A program made the translations under genes and the position numbers. Below, piece by piece: positions 21,343-30,112 of a stretch of DNA of 64,000 bases (positions within the stretch are counted from its first letter, which is position 1; each line of letters opens with the position of its first letter). Below the pieces are notes generated by a model that saw nothing but the letters and a program-made list of their open reading frames with translations, had not been told where the DNA came from and searched no databases. Origin of the DNA: an uncultured Bacteroidales bacterium (lineage in GTDB: Bacteria; Bacteroidota; Bacteroidia; Bacteroidales; Muribaculaceae); the NCBI GenBank assembly GCA_902762385.1, contig CACWNQ010000010.1, positions 62,001 through 126,000 on the forward strand. Reading direction: 5' to 3'.

Positions 21343-21966
21343 TCACTTTTTAATCTCAAACGACTTCAACCCCTGATCCTCTTTCTTGATGATTACTGGC
21401 ATACCCACACGAGCGAACTGCTCCTTGAGAGTGACGATGTCGACATCGCGCATGCGAATGCAACCTTCACTGTCGCGGCCAGGAACTGTATTCTCGTTGC
21501 CGGTGCTGCCGTGAATGCCGATGCCTTTGTGGCCAGTCTTCAGTCGAAGGAACCAGTCGCCGTAGGCAAGGATTGCACCGCGGCCATCGCCAAAGTCGTG
21601 GGTCCAGTCGCTGGCAGGCTGTATCTGTTCAATGGTGAATGGATCACCTGGTTCGCTCTCGGGAGTGCGCATGTCGCCCTCTTTCTCCTTAGGTCCCTTA
21701 TTGCGGCTCAGGCACACTGGGAACTGCGCCACAGGCACGGTATCGCCCTGAATTGGAGCATAAACAGTGAGTCGCAGGTCTTTTTTCGAGATAACTATAA
21801 AAGTATTGCCTTTATCGTAGGCACCAGTATAGATGTCCTTATATTGCTCAACGGCAGTCTTCGTGCTGTCGGTGCCCGATGCGCCATCCTCGGCTTTGTT
21901 ACCACCGCAGCCAGTCATGGCCATTATCACACAAGCACACGCCAAGCCATAAAATACCTTTCTCAT
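21343..21966 (-). CDS. YkuD-type L,D-transpeptidase lipoprotein
   Basis: About 207 residues from the ATG at 21966 (MRKVFYGLACACVIMAMTGC), which gives a lipoprotein signal with Cys at 20; a longer frame to 22026 overlaps the neighbouring gene and is unlikely. The YkuD catalytic motif is IGIHGSTGNENTVPG followed by SEGCIRMRD, with the nucleophile Cys in SEGCIR. Such enzymes form 3-3 peptidoglycan cross-links or attach proteins to peptidoglycan. FIVISKKDLRLTVY is the usual start of the domain. It is closely related to the gene at 22560-23243, with an SH3b protein between them. It lies 19 bases after the SH3b stop, so the three genes probably form one operon. Confidence 0.85.
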   Translation of the reverse strand: MRKVFYGLACACVIMAMTGCGGNKAEDGASGTDSTKTAVEQYKDIYTGAYDKGNTFIVISKKDLRLTVYAPIQGDTVPVAQFPVCLSRNKGPKEKEGDMRTPESEPGDPFTIEQIQPASDWTHDFGDGRGAILAYGDWFLRLKTGHKGIGIHGSTGNENTVPGRDSEGCIRMRDVDIVTLKEQFARVGMPVIIKKEDQGLKSFEIKK

Positions 21967-21985
21967 TTCAGTAGGTGTTAAAAGT

Positions 21986-22510
21986 TTATCGCAGATAAGA
22001 GTAGTCCTTGCTGATGTAAAGGACATTGCCGTTATATCTCACCTTGTACCAGTTGCCAGTCTGCCCCAGATAGGTCAGGCGAGCGCCACGAGCAGGATAG
22101 ATAGGAGTGCCATAACCATTGGTGTAGACAGCAGCATTGAGCGACGGTCCCCAACGCAAGCGCACATGAACACCGTTAACAACAACCACAGAGCCACCTG
22201 AATAGCCACTAGTGTAACCACTATTAGGGTAAACAAGCCTTGAGAACTGCTTTGAGATGTACACGCTCTTGCCATCAAAAAGCACTCGGTAGAAGCCACC
22301 TGCATCACCCAGATAGGTGAGACTTTGACCCTTATTAATCCACACGGGGTTACCTGTAGAATTCCAAACGAGCATTGGATAACTAGTGGATGGCCCTGTG
22401 CGCAGACGCACATGGTTGCCTGTCGACACCACATATTGTGCAGCAGCAGTCAATGACGCCACAAACATCAATGCGAGAAACATCACTCGCAACAATTTCT
22501 TATTATTCAT
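21986..22510 (-). CDS. Secreted protein with two bacterial SH3 domains
   Basis: A 174-residue protein with a signal peptide (KLLRVMFLALMFVASLTAAA) and two SH3b repeats: VSTGNHVRLRTGPSTSYPML (about 28-47) to VYISKQFSRL, and VVNGVHVRLRWGPSLNAAVY (about 110-129) to LYISKDYSYLR. A Gly/Ser/Tyr-rich linker joins them. SH3b domains commonly bind cell-wall peptides, which fits its place between two L,D-transpeptidases. No catalytic domain is present. Confidence 0.8.
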   Translation of the reverse strand: MNNKKLLRVMFLALMFVASLTAAAQYVVSTGNHVRLRTGPSTSYPMLVWNSTGNPVWINKGQSLTYLGDAGGFYRVLFDGKSVYISKQFSRLVYPNSGYTSGYSGGSVVVVNGVHVRLRWGPSLNAAVYTNGYGTPIYPARGARLTYLGQTGNWYKVRYNGNVLYISKDYSYLR

Positions 22511-22559
22511 AATTAAAAAATTTCAGGTTTATACTATTCTTTATAATTAATCTACATAA

Positions 22560-23243
22560 TTAATCTACTGGACCAGCGCTGGTTGCTCCACCCTCGGCGC
22601 ACTTAGCATTAGACTTAATGGGAACTGCCTTCTTGTGAACTGCAGGTTCCCATTCCCATGGACCTTCATCCTCGTCCTTGATGTTGACTGGCATCTTCAC
22701 ATAGGCGAATTTTTCCTTCAATGTAATGATGTCCTGATCACGCAGGCGTATGCAGCCCTCGCTGGCACGGCCTGGAACGCTGTCCTCGTTATTGGTGCTG
22801 CCATGAATGCCAATTCCAGAGTGGCCGGGAGTGACAAGGCGCAAGAACCAATGCCCATAGGCCTTGATGTTGCCACGGCCATCCTTGAAGTCATGACGCC
22901 AAGTAGAAGCATCCTGTATCATAGAGATGTAGAATGGTTTTCCCTTGGGCGACGAGGGAGTCTTCATGTCACCCTTGCGCTGCTTCTGACCCTTGTTCTT
23001 GCTCAGGCACACAGGGAACTTTGCCATGAGCACAGTTTCTCCCGCAGCTGTCTTGCCATAGACATAAAGGCGCTGCTCCTTCTTGGATATTACAATAAAT
23101 GTGTTCTTTTTCTCAATATTTCCAGGAACCTGATAAAGCACAGCCTTATCCTGTTTAGTAGTGGCGAGACCAGCCTCCACCATTTGTGCATTAGCGCCAA
23201 TCACAAGGCAACCAAGCAATAAAAAAGCTAGTATTTTCTTCAT
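22560..23243 (-). CDS. YkuD-type L,D-transpeptidase, secreted
   Basis: 227 residues from the ATG at 23243 (MKKILAFLLLGCLVIGANAQ), chosen because it gives a clean signal peptide; the frame extends upstream to 23408, but that part is low-complexity and overlaps the promoter. The catalytic region is IGIHGSTNNEDSVPG then SEGCIRLRD. The C-terminal tail (EWEPAVHKKAVPIKSNAK) is basic and probably disordered. It is the promoter-proximal gene of the three-gene cell-wall cluster. Confidence 0.85.
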   Translation of the reverse strand: MKKILAFLLLGCLVIGANAQMVEAGLATTKQDKAVLYQVPGNIEKKNTFIVISKKEQRLYVYGKTAAGETVLMAKFPVCLSKNKGQKQRKGDMKTPSSPKGKPFYISMIQDASTWRHDFKDGRGNIKAYGHWFLRLVTPGHSGIGIHGSTNNEDSVPGRASEGCIRLRDQDIITLKEKFAYVKMPVNIKDEDEGPWEWEPAVHKKAVPIKSNAKCAEGGATSAGPVD

Positions 23244-23278
23244 TGTTTTATAATGTTTTGATTTTTCTTTTGTGTTCA

Positions 23279-23311
23279 CAAAGATACTGATTTCTTGCGT
23301 ATTCACACAAA
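23279..23311 (-). promoter_or_regulatory. Promoter of the L,D-transpeptidase/SH3b operon
   Basis: Minus strand TTTG (23308-23311), 21-base spacer, TATCTTTG (23279-23286): perfect consensus. It is divergent from the ECF sigma gene at 23390. Confidence 0.75.
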
Positions 23312-23389
23312 AAAACTCAAAAAAACTAGAGAATAGATGTAGTTTTTGTACCTTTACTGCGTCTAACGGATGTAACAGAAAAATAAAAA

Positions 23390-23884
23390 ATGGAAAAAAC
23401 AGAGGCAAATTTCAAGAAAATCTTGCACGACCATAAGAGCACAATCTACTCAGTGTGCTACATGTTCTCACAAGAGCATGATGAGGTTGAGGACCTGTTC
23501 CAGGAAACTCTCATCAACTTGTGGAATGGACTTGAAGGATTTGAGCAGCGAAGCGGCATTGGCACGTGGGTATGGCGCATCGCACTCAACACCTGCATCA
23601 CCAGCGACCGCAAGAAGAAAAAACGTGTCGACACTGTGCCACTGTCATTTGACCGTGACTTCCTCGACGATAATAATGTCGAGAACCGTCAAACCAAACT
23701 TCTGCACCAGCGCATCAGTCGACTGCAACCTTTCGACCGCGCCATTGTGCTGCTGTGGCTCGAGAACATGAGCTATGACGACATTGCTGCCATAGTGGGA
23801 ATTACCACCAAGGCCGTGGGCGTGAGACTGGTGCGCATACGCGAACAACTAAAACAAATGAACGATAACACTTCTAATAATTGA
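23390..23884 (+). CDS. ECF-type RNA polymerase sigma factor
   Basis: A 164-residue sigma-70 family factor with region 2 (STIYSVCYMFSQEHDEVEDL, then FQETLINLWNGL, about 18-50) and region 4 helix-turn-helix (MSYDDIAAIVGITTKAVGVR, about 126-145). Regions 1 and 3 are absent, as expected for ECF factors. Its stop overlaps the next gene start by four bases, and an M50 protease gene follows, suggesting a membrane-regulated sigma system. No consensus promoter is evident; it may be autoregulated. Confidence 0.88.
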   Translation: MEKTEANFKKILHDHKSTIYSVCYMFSQEHDEVEDLFQETLINLWNGLEGFEQRSGIGTWVWRIALNTCITSDRKKKKRVDTVPLSFDRDFLDDNNVENRQTKLLHQRISRLQPFDRAIVLLWLENMSYDDIAAIVGITTKAVGVRLVRIREQLKQMNDNTSNN

Positions 23885-24513
23885 TGAATATTATGGAAAC
23901 AAACAACAATAGTAACTTTAATGAGCTCGAGCAACTGCGCGAACAGATGACGGTTTTCAAGAACCGACTCAACAAGCAGCAAATCATCAATGAGCAACTG
24001 TTGCGAAACACCATGCGTGGCAAACTCTCATGGATTAATAATGTCATCTGGTTCGAAATCATCATTGTTCCCATCATGCTCATCATCATGGCTAGTTTTC
24101 ATGCCAGCGAGGGCCTATCGTGGTGGCTCTTTGCATTCCTGGCAATTGGATTGATAGCCGACGTCGTTGGCGACGTCATCATCAACCGCATTCCTAAGAG
24201 TGAATTGCTAAGCAATGACCTGGTAGCCACAAGCCAACGCCTTATAAAGATGAAAAAGCAACGCACCTCGTGGTTCATTGCCGGCATGATATTCATGAGC
24301 ATATGGCTAGTGTGGTTCATCATAGAGATAGTGATGAAACTTGACTACGGATGCACCCTACCACACCACAATATAGTTGTAACTATCATGGTGATTTCAA
24401 TAGCGGTTGGAGCTCTCATCGGCGGCTTTATTGCCTGGCTCATCTTCCGCAAGATGCAAAAGACCAATAACCAAATCATTGAGCAAATCAACCAAGTGAC
24501 TCAAGAGGTTTAA
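23881..24513 (+). CDS. Four-helix membrane protein, possible anti-sigma factor
   Basis: A 210-residue protein overlapping the sigma gene by four bases (ATGA). It has an N-terminal coiled-coil-like segment (ELEQLREQMTVFKNRLNKQQ, about 15-34) and about four transmembrane helices (IIIVPIMLIIMASFH; WWLFAFLAIGLIADVVGDV; FIAGMIFMSIWLVWFIIEIV; IVVTIMVISIAVGALIGGF). The cytoplasmic N-terminus could hold the sigma factor, but no known anti-sigma domain is recognised. An alternative start lies at the ATG of METNNNSN, 4 codons in. Confidence 0.75.
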   Translation: MMNIMETNNNSNFNELEQLREQMTVFKNRLNKQQIINEQLLRNTMRGKLSWINNVIWFEIIIVPIMLIIMASFHASEGLSWWLFAFLAIGLIADVVGDVIINRIPKSELLSNDLVATSQRLIKMKKQRTSWFIAGMIFMSIWLVWFIIEIVMKLDYGCTLPHHNIVVTIMVISIAVGALIGGFIAWLIFRKMQKTNNQIIEQINQVTQEV

Positions 24514-24522
24514 GGCCAAACC

Positions 24523-25677
24523 ATGAAAAAAGCGTTAACAATAATATTATCGCTTGCAGTGGGAGCTGCGCTCGGACTTTTGATAGGTTCGTTGGGGCGC
24601 AGCTCTGCCAGCAATGATGCTAGCGCAATGAGCATCATCATTGAGACTGCTGGTGGACTTGTTGCATTACTGATTGCAGCCTATCTCCAGATAGTCTTGC
24701 ATGAGGCAGGACATCTAGTGTGTGGATTGGCCTCAGGCTACCGATTTGTGTCGTTTCGCATCATGTCGCTCACTCTCATCAAGGATGGAAATGGCAAACT
24801 ACGGTTCAAGCGATTCAAGCTAGCAGGCACCGGCGGACAATGCCTTATGGCACCACCAGCCAACGTTGCTCCCAACGACATGCCTACCGCCCTATTTAAT
24901 GCCGGTGGGGCACTTTCCAACCTGCTGTGGGCAACCCTAGCACTGCTTGCATTACTATACTGCAGCAACATGAGCTCTTTCTTCAAGTATTTCCTTGCAT
25001 CGACCATGGTGGTGGGTTATGCATTTGCCCTGCTTAACGGCATTCCCTTGAAAATGGGTGGCATTTCCAACGATGGGCATAACCTGCTGTATCTCAAGCG
25101 TAACGAGCAATCGGTAAAGGGATTTTACACTCAGCTACTTGTTAACGAGAAATTACAAAACAGCACCAGATTATCGAGCATGCCTGAGGAACTTTTTGAC
25201 CTAGGTGGTGATATTGACTACAGCGACCCCATGCAGGCCAACGTGGAAATCTTGCGACTACAACGAATGATTGATAAGGGCGAGTTTATTGCGGTGCACA
25301 ACCTACTTAAGGAGCTTAACTTCTCACATGGGCAAGAAATGCTGCAACTCTACAGGCTTGAAATGCAGAGCGATATGCTCTTCACAAGCCTTGTCACAGG
25401 CGACTTTGAGATGGCAAAATCATTATCGAGAAACAAACTACTCATGAGCTACATTACCAAGCATGCTCAAGTGATGACATCGAAGCAGCGTGTGCTCATG
25501 GCTAAAGCACTGATTCTTGACGGCAATCGCAATGAAGCTCAAACCATTTATGACAAAGTGGTTTCAAAGCGCCACGGCTATCTGATGCAAGGTGAGGTTG
25601 AGAGCGACATCGAGTTGATGAAGCAGCTGCTTGACCAAGAAAACATTGACCAAAATCAAGCAAAAACCACAAATTAA
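24523..25677 (+). CDS. M50-family (site-2-protease-like) membrane metallopeptidase
   Basis: A 384-residue protein with the zinc motif HEAGH (about residues 60-64) inside a hydrophobic helix (GGLVALLIAAYLQIVL). Further membrane segments and a second motif, LLNGIPLKMGGISNDGHN (about 170-190), supply the third ligand typical of M50 proteases. The C-terminal half (from about 200) is soluble and helical, possibly TPR-like. M50 enzymes cut transmembrane helices, often of anti-sigma factors. It starts 9 bases after the membrane protein gene and two genes from an ECF sigma factor, which supports such a role here. Substrate is inferred only. Confidence 0.8.
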   Translation: MKKALTIILSLAVGAALGLLIGSLGRSSASNDASAMSIIIETAGGLVALLIAAYLQIVLHEAGHLVCGLASGYRFVSFRIMSLTLIKDGNGKLRFKRFKLAGTGGQCLMAPPANVAPNDMPTALFNAGGALSNLLWATLALLALLYCSNMSSFFKYFLASTMVVGYAFALLNGIPLKMGGISNDGHNLLYLKRNEQSVKGFYTQLLVNEKLQNSTRLSSMPEELFDLGGDIDYSDPMQANVEILRLQRMIDKGEFIAVHNLLKELNFSHGQEMLQLYRLEMQSDMLFTSLVTGDFEMAKSLSRNKLLMSYITKHAQVMTSKQRVLMAKALILDGNRNEAQTIYDKVVSKRHGYLMQGEVESDIELMKQLLDQENIDQNQAKTTN

Positions 25678-25721
25678 CAATTAATAATAAAGTAAATAAC
25701 TGAATATTATCAATTAATAAC

Positions 25722-25729
25722 TACTTTTG
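25722..25729 (+). promoter_or_regulatory. Putative -7 element for the first M16 peptidase gene
   Basis: TACTTTTG fits TAnnTTTG, 70 bases before the ATG at 25799. No clear -33 was found. Confidence 0.45.
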
Positions 25730-25798
25730 TAGGTTTAAATGCCGAATAAATATTAAAAAACACATTATAAACAACTTTTTATAAACCATTTCAAAACT

Positions 25799-28744
25799 AT
25801 GAAATTGAGAAAAATCTTTGTAGTAGCCATGATGCTTGTAGCACTTGGCTCTATGGCGCAATCAATGCCCATCGAGAACGACCCATCGGTGCGCACTGGC
25901 AAATTGGCCAACGGACTGACTTACTACATCAAGCAGAACAACTGGCCCGAGCACCGTGTGAACTTCTACATCGCTCAGAATGTGGGTTCATTGCAAGAGG
26001 AGGAGAGCCAGCGTGGTCTTGCTCACTTCCTGGAGCATATGGCCTTCAACGGCACTGAGCACTATCCTGGCAACGGTGTTATCGACTACACCCGCTCACT
26101 TGGCGTGGAGTTTGGTCGTGACCTTAATGCCTACACCAGTGTAGACCAGACAGTTTATAACATCAACGACGTGCCTAGCACTCGCGTGAGCGCTATCGAC
26201 TCTTGCTTGCTCATCTTGAAGGACTGGTCAAATGGCCTTCTTCTCGAGGGTGATGAGATTGACAAGGAGCGTGGTGTCATTCACGAGGAGTGGCGTGTTC
26301 GCTCTAGCGCAAGCCAGCGCATGTTTGAGCGCAACCTTGAGACCCTCTATCCCAACTCTAAATATGGTCTGCGCATGCCTATCGGTTTGATGAGCGTTAT
26401 CGACAACTTCAAGTATGATGAGATTCGCAACTACTACCACAAGTGGTATCGTCCCGACAACCAGGCTATCGTAGTGGTTGGTGACATCGATGTTGACCGC
26501 ACCGAGGCTAAGATTAAGGAGTTGTTCAGCTCTATCCCAGCACCTGCTGCCGATGCAGCTAAGGTGGTTGACGTGGAAGTTCCCGACAACGAACAGCCCA
26601 TCTTCGTAATCGACAAAGATAAGGAGCAGCAATACAACCTTATCCAGATTATGTACAAGACCGATCCATTGCCAAATGAGATTAAGGGCGACATGACCTA
26701 CCTGATCATGAAGTATGTAATTGACATGTCTTGTGACATGCTTAACAAGCGCCTCGAAGAGAAAGCTCTCGAGCCCGACTGTCCTTACATTCAGGCTGGC
26801 GCAATGTATGGCAACTACATCTTCGCTAAGACCAAAGATGCTTTCACACTGATGGTACTTCCCAAAGAAGGCAAATCGGCCGAGGCTATTAAAGTTGTTA
26901 CCGAGGAGGCTCTCCGCGCTGCACAGCATGGCTTCACTGCAACTGAGTTTGTTCGCGTGAAAGACGAATATCTCAGCGGCCTCGAGAAACAATACAACAA
27001 CCGCAACCAAATCAACAATGATCGCTTTGGTCGTGAGTACTGCGCTCACTATCTCAACAATGAGCCTTATCCCTCAATTGAGTGGGGATATCAGATGATG
27101 AACATGATTGCGCCCAACATTCCAGTTGATGCAATCAACCAGACCTTCGCCCAGATGATGCCTACCGACGACAAGAACTTGGTTGTCTTGAACTTCAACC
27201 CCGACAAGGAAGGTGTGACCCTTATCACTGCCGAGGAAATCAAGAAGTCGATTGACGAAGCACAGGCTGCCAAGCTTGAGGCCTATGTTGACAATGTTAA
27301 GGATGAGCCACTCATCACCGAGATGCCCACTCCTGGCAAGATTATCAGCGAGACTGAGAACACCACTTTGGGCTTCAAAGAGCTCACTCTGAGCAACGGT
27401 GCTAAGGTTATCCTTAAGACCACCGACTTCAAGGACGACGAGATTCGTTACTTCGCCGAGTCGAAGGGTGGTAATTCGCTCTATGGTCCAAAGGATTGGG
27501 CTAACTGCCAGATGTTTGACATTTTCACTCAGACTTGTGGTCTTGGCAACTTCACTAACAATGAACTTGAGAAGGCTCTCGCTGGCAAGAACGCCAACGT
27601 TGACATCTCTCTTTCTGAAAACTACGAGCGCCTCAATGGTAATTCAACCAAGAAGGACCTTGAGACCCTGTTCCAACTCAATTACCTCTATTTCACCGCC
27701 CTCACCAAGGACGAGAAGGCCGCTGGAACTATCATGTCGTTCCTTGAGACTCAACTCAAGAACAAGAGCAGCATGCCCGAGGCAGCTTTGAGCGACAGTA
27801 TCAAAACAACAAGTTACAACCATGACTGGCGCCAGATGCCTTTCAACGTTGAGAACCTTAAGGACGTAAACCTCGACCGCATAGTTGAGATTGCCAAGGA
27901 GCGTACTGCTAACGCTGCCGACTTCACATTCTACTTCGTGGGTAGCTTCGACGAGGCAACTATCAAGCCTCTCATCGAGCAATACATCGCTTCGCTGCCA
28001 TCACAACCAGGCGTGAAGGAGAACTTCAAGGAAGGCGCTAAACTTGTGACAGGTGACGTCAAGAACGAGTTCTCACGTGCTATGGAGACTCCTCAGTCCA
28101 CTTCATTTGTGATGTGGCACAGCTACGACGCTCCTTACACTATGGAGAACGACATCAAGGCCGACATCGCTGGTCAAGTGCTTGATGTAATCCTTCTCAA
28201 GAAGGTTCGTGAGGATGAGGGCGCTGCCTACTCACCTCATGGAAGTGCCGGAATGACTATCAAGGGCGACAAGCCTTTCATTCAGGCTCTCACCTATGTG
28301 AACATGAAGCCCGAGAAGAAAGACCTCGTTGTCAAGATTATGCGTGAATCGCTCAGCGACATCGCCAATGGTCAAATCGAGGCCGACGCTCTCCAGAAGA
28401 TCAAAGAGAAAATGATCAAGGACTATGACACCAACACTAAGAGCAACGGCCACTGGATCAACGTGCTCAACATGTATAACTCGTTCAACGTCGACACTCA
28501 GAATGGCTACAAAGAGGCTGTTAACAAGGTTACTGCTGCCGACGTTAGCAAGTTTGTCAAAGAGACCCTCGTTAAGACTGGTAACTGCATCGAGGTAACA
28601 ATGAACCCAACAGATGATGCCGCTGCAGCCACTGCTAAAGAAGCACCTGCTAATGCTAAAGAAGCTAAGCCCGCTGCTGCTAAAAAGGCAACTGCCAAGA
28701 AGGCTGCCAAAAAGGTTGCTAAGAAGACAAGCAAACGCAAATAA
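25799..28744 (+). CDS. Secreted M16 zinc peptidase with Lys/Ala-rich tail
   Basis: A 981-residue insulinase-family peptidase with a signal peptide (MKLRKIFVVAMMLVALGSMA). The inverted zinc motif HFLEH lies at residues 76-80, with the downstream Glu region ERGVIHEEWRV. Four M16 half-domains follow, including an inactive C-terminal pair (ELTLSNGAKVILKTTDFKDD; FTFYFVGSFDEATIKPLIEQ). It ends in about 43 residues of Ala/Lys repeats (AKKATAKKAAKKVAKKTSKRK in part), like a histone H1 tail. Its paralogue at 33366-36179 lacks this tail and stops at the equivalent of residue 937. It is probably periplasmic or surface-located, degrading peptides. The tail may bind polyanions such as DNA or LPS; that is inference. 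Confidence 0.88.
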   Translation: MKLRKIFVVAMMLVALGSMAQSMPIENDPSVRTGKLANGLTYYIKQNNWPEHRVNFYIAQNVGSLQEEESQRGLAHFLEHMAFNGTEHYPGNGVIDYTRSLGVEFGRDLNAYTSVDQTVYNINDVPSTRVSAIDSCLLILKDWSNGLLLEGDEIDKERGVIHEEWRVRSSASQRMFERNLETLYPNSKYGLRMPIGLMSVIDNFKYDEIRNYYHKWYRPDNQAIVVVGDIDVDRTEAKIKELFSSIPAPAADAAKVVDVEVPDNEQPIFVIDKDKEQQYNLIQIMYKTDPLPNEIKGDMTYLIMKYVIDMSCDMLNKRLEEKALEPDCPYIQAGAMYGNYIFAKTKDAFTLMVLPKEGKSAEAIKVVTEEALRAAQHGFTATEFVRVKDEYLSGLEKQYNNRNQINNDRFGREYCAHYLNNEPYPSIEWGYQMMNMIAPNIPVDAINQTFAQMMPTDDKNLVVLNFNPDKEGVTLITAEEIKKSIDEAQAAKLEAYVDNVKDEPLITEMPTPGKIISETENTTLGFKELTLSNGAKVILKTTDFKDDEIRYFAESKGGNSLYGPKDWANCQMFDIFTQTCGLGNFTNNELEKALAGKNANVDISLSENYERLNGNSTKKDLETLFQLNYLYFTALTKDEKAAGTIMSFLETQLKNKSSMPEAALSDSIKTTSYNHDWRQMPFNVENLKDVNLDRIVEIAKERTANAADFTFYFVGSFDEATIKPLIEQYIASLPSQPGVKENFKEGAKLVTGDVKNEFSRAMETPQSTSFVMWHSYDAPYTMENDIKADIAGQVLDVILLKKVREDEGAAYSPHGSAGMTIKGDKPFIQALTYVNMKPEKKDLVVKIMRESLSDIANGQIEADALQKIKEKMIKDYDTNTKSNGHWINVLNMYNSFNVDTQNGYKEAVNKVTAADVSKFVKETLVKTGNCIEVTMNPTDDAAAATAKEAPANAKEAKPAAAKKATAKKAAKKVAKKTSKRK

Positions 28745-28786
28745 TAATCGGTTCTAAGCATTCAACTTTTTGAACCTCAACAATAG

Positions 28787-28825
28787 AGATTGCGCTCTGA
28801 GAAATCGGGGCGCAATCTTTTTTTG
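28787..28825 (+). terminator. Rho-independent terminator
   Basis: AGATTGCGC / GCGCAATCT stem with TTTTTTTG following, after the first M16 gene. Confidence 0.85.
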
Positions 28826-28861
28826 TGCTCAAAAACTTGTAAATCTTCAAACATTTTGTAT

Positions 28862-28869
28862 TATTTTTG
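28862..28869 (+). promoter_or_regulatory. Putative -7 element for the secreted protein gene
   Basis: TATTTTTG fits TAnnTTTG, 39-46 bases before the ATG at 28908. Confidence 0.45.
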
Positions 28870-28907
28870 CGCCGTTAATCAATTCTTATTAATCTTTTAA
28901 ATTTTTA

Positions 28908-29960
28908 ATGCATATGAAAAAGATTACTCTTTTACTTATTGCTGGATTTGTGGCAATAATTGCCCAAGCCGGAGTCATCAACCAAGACATGGCCGCCAAA
29001 TTGCAAAATACAAAAGCCAATGTCACAGTGAAAGCCGAAGGCGACATCGTTACGCCTCCTGCCGATGCCGAGCTAATGCTCTACAACTTCCAGGGACACG
29101 ACACCTATGTTGACAAAGACAAGACATTTGAGGTGTTTGTTGTTATCGATAACAACGATGTTTATGTCAAGGGTCTGAGTGAATACTTGACCGACGGTTG
29201 GGTAAAAGGCACTATTGCCGACGGAGTTGCAACATTCCCAGCAGCCTATATGGGAATATTTGAATTCTGGGGCGACGCTTACGAGCTCAACTTTGATGGC
29301 GCTGTCTTTACTGTGAACGATGATGCCAGTGTTCTCACTGCGCCCGATGGTTACACCACATCGGTCGAGGGAGAGGTTCTCGATGAGTTTATCAACGTGA
29401 CCCTAACCAAGGCTGTAGCCGAAATCGCCACTCCAGCCACTCCCACAATCACCGAATTTACCGAGGATGACTATGGTCACTATGTAAAGATGACCATCCC
29501 TGCCAAGGACATTGACGGCAACGACATCTTTGCCGCACTGCTCAGTTACCAGCTTCTAATTGACCGCAATGGCGAGCAGAGTGTGTATGAGTTCACCACC
29601 GACAACTATGAATTCATTGAGGAGAACATGACCGTGGTTCCTTACAACTTCACCGACTATTACGACATTGACGTAGCCGGCAAGCAAGTTTACATCTATG
29701 GCGACATTGATGAGTGGAACGCCATTGGTGTGAAGAGCATCTACACTGTGGGCGACAAGTCTCGCGAGACTCGTGAGAGCGAAATCTTCTGGTATCCACT
29801 CAAGCCAACAGCAATCAGCGAAGTCAGCACCAACAATGTGGTTGAAACCAACTACTACGACATGCAAGGCCGCAAGGTTGACGCTAGCGCCACTGGCCTG
29901 CTCATCAAGCAGATGCGCATGCAAGACGGCACAACTAAGGCTATTAAAGTGATACGTTAA
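28908..29960 (+). CDS. Secreted protein with T9SS-like C-terminal segment
   Basis: A 350-residue protein starting MHMKKITLLLIAGFVAIIAQ; the second ATG (28914) would remove only two residues. After the signal peptide come two or more similar beta-rich modules (ELMLYNFQGHDTYVDKDKTF; TITEFTEDDYGHYVKMTIPA). The C-terminus YYDMQGRKVDASATGLLIKQ, ending KAIKVIR, resembles the type A sorting domain recognised by the type IX secretion system. A T9SS component (PorQ) is encoded at 61928. The function of the modules is not recognised. Confidence 0.75.
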   Translation: MHMKKITLLLIAGFVAIIAQAGVINQDMAAKLQNTKANVTVKAEGDIVTPPADAELMLYNFQGHDTYVDKDKTFEVFVVIDNNDVYVKGLSEYLTDGWVKGTIADGVATFPAAYMGIFEFWGDAYELNFDGAVFTVNDDASVLTAPDGYTTSVEGEVLDEFINVTLTKAVAEIATPATPTITEFTEDDYGHYVKMTIPAKDIDGNDIFAALLSYQLLIDRNGEQSVYEFTTDNYEFIEENMTVVPYNFTDYYDIDVAGKQVYIYGDIDEWNAIGVKSIYTVGDKSRETRESEIFWYPLKPTAISEVSTNNVVETNYYDMQGRKVDASATGLLIKQMRMQDGTTKAIKVIR

Positions 29961-29980
29961 CAATCATGATCCATAACGCA

Positions 29981-30015
29981 AGATAGCGCCCTATCACTAG
30001 GACGCTATCTTTTTA
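29981..30015 (+). terminator. Rho-independent terminator
   Basis: AGATAGCG / CGCTATCT stem with an inner CCTA/TAGG pairing, then TTTTTATA, 20 bases after the secreted protein stop. Confidence 0.8.
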
Positions 30016-30112
30016 TATAGTTTTGAAGCTTAACCATTAACTGCTACTTTGCGAGCGACTTTCACAAGCTTATCGTTAGGTGTTTTATTGCAGTTTAATG
30101 TGTTGTGTTTAT

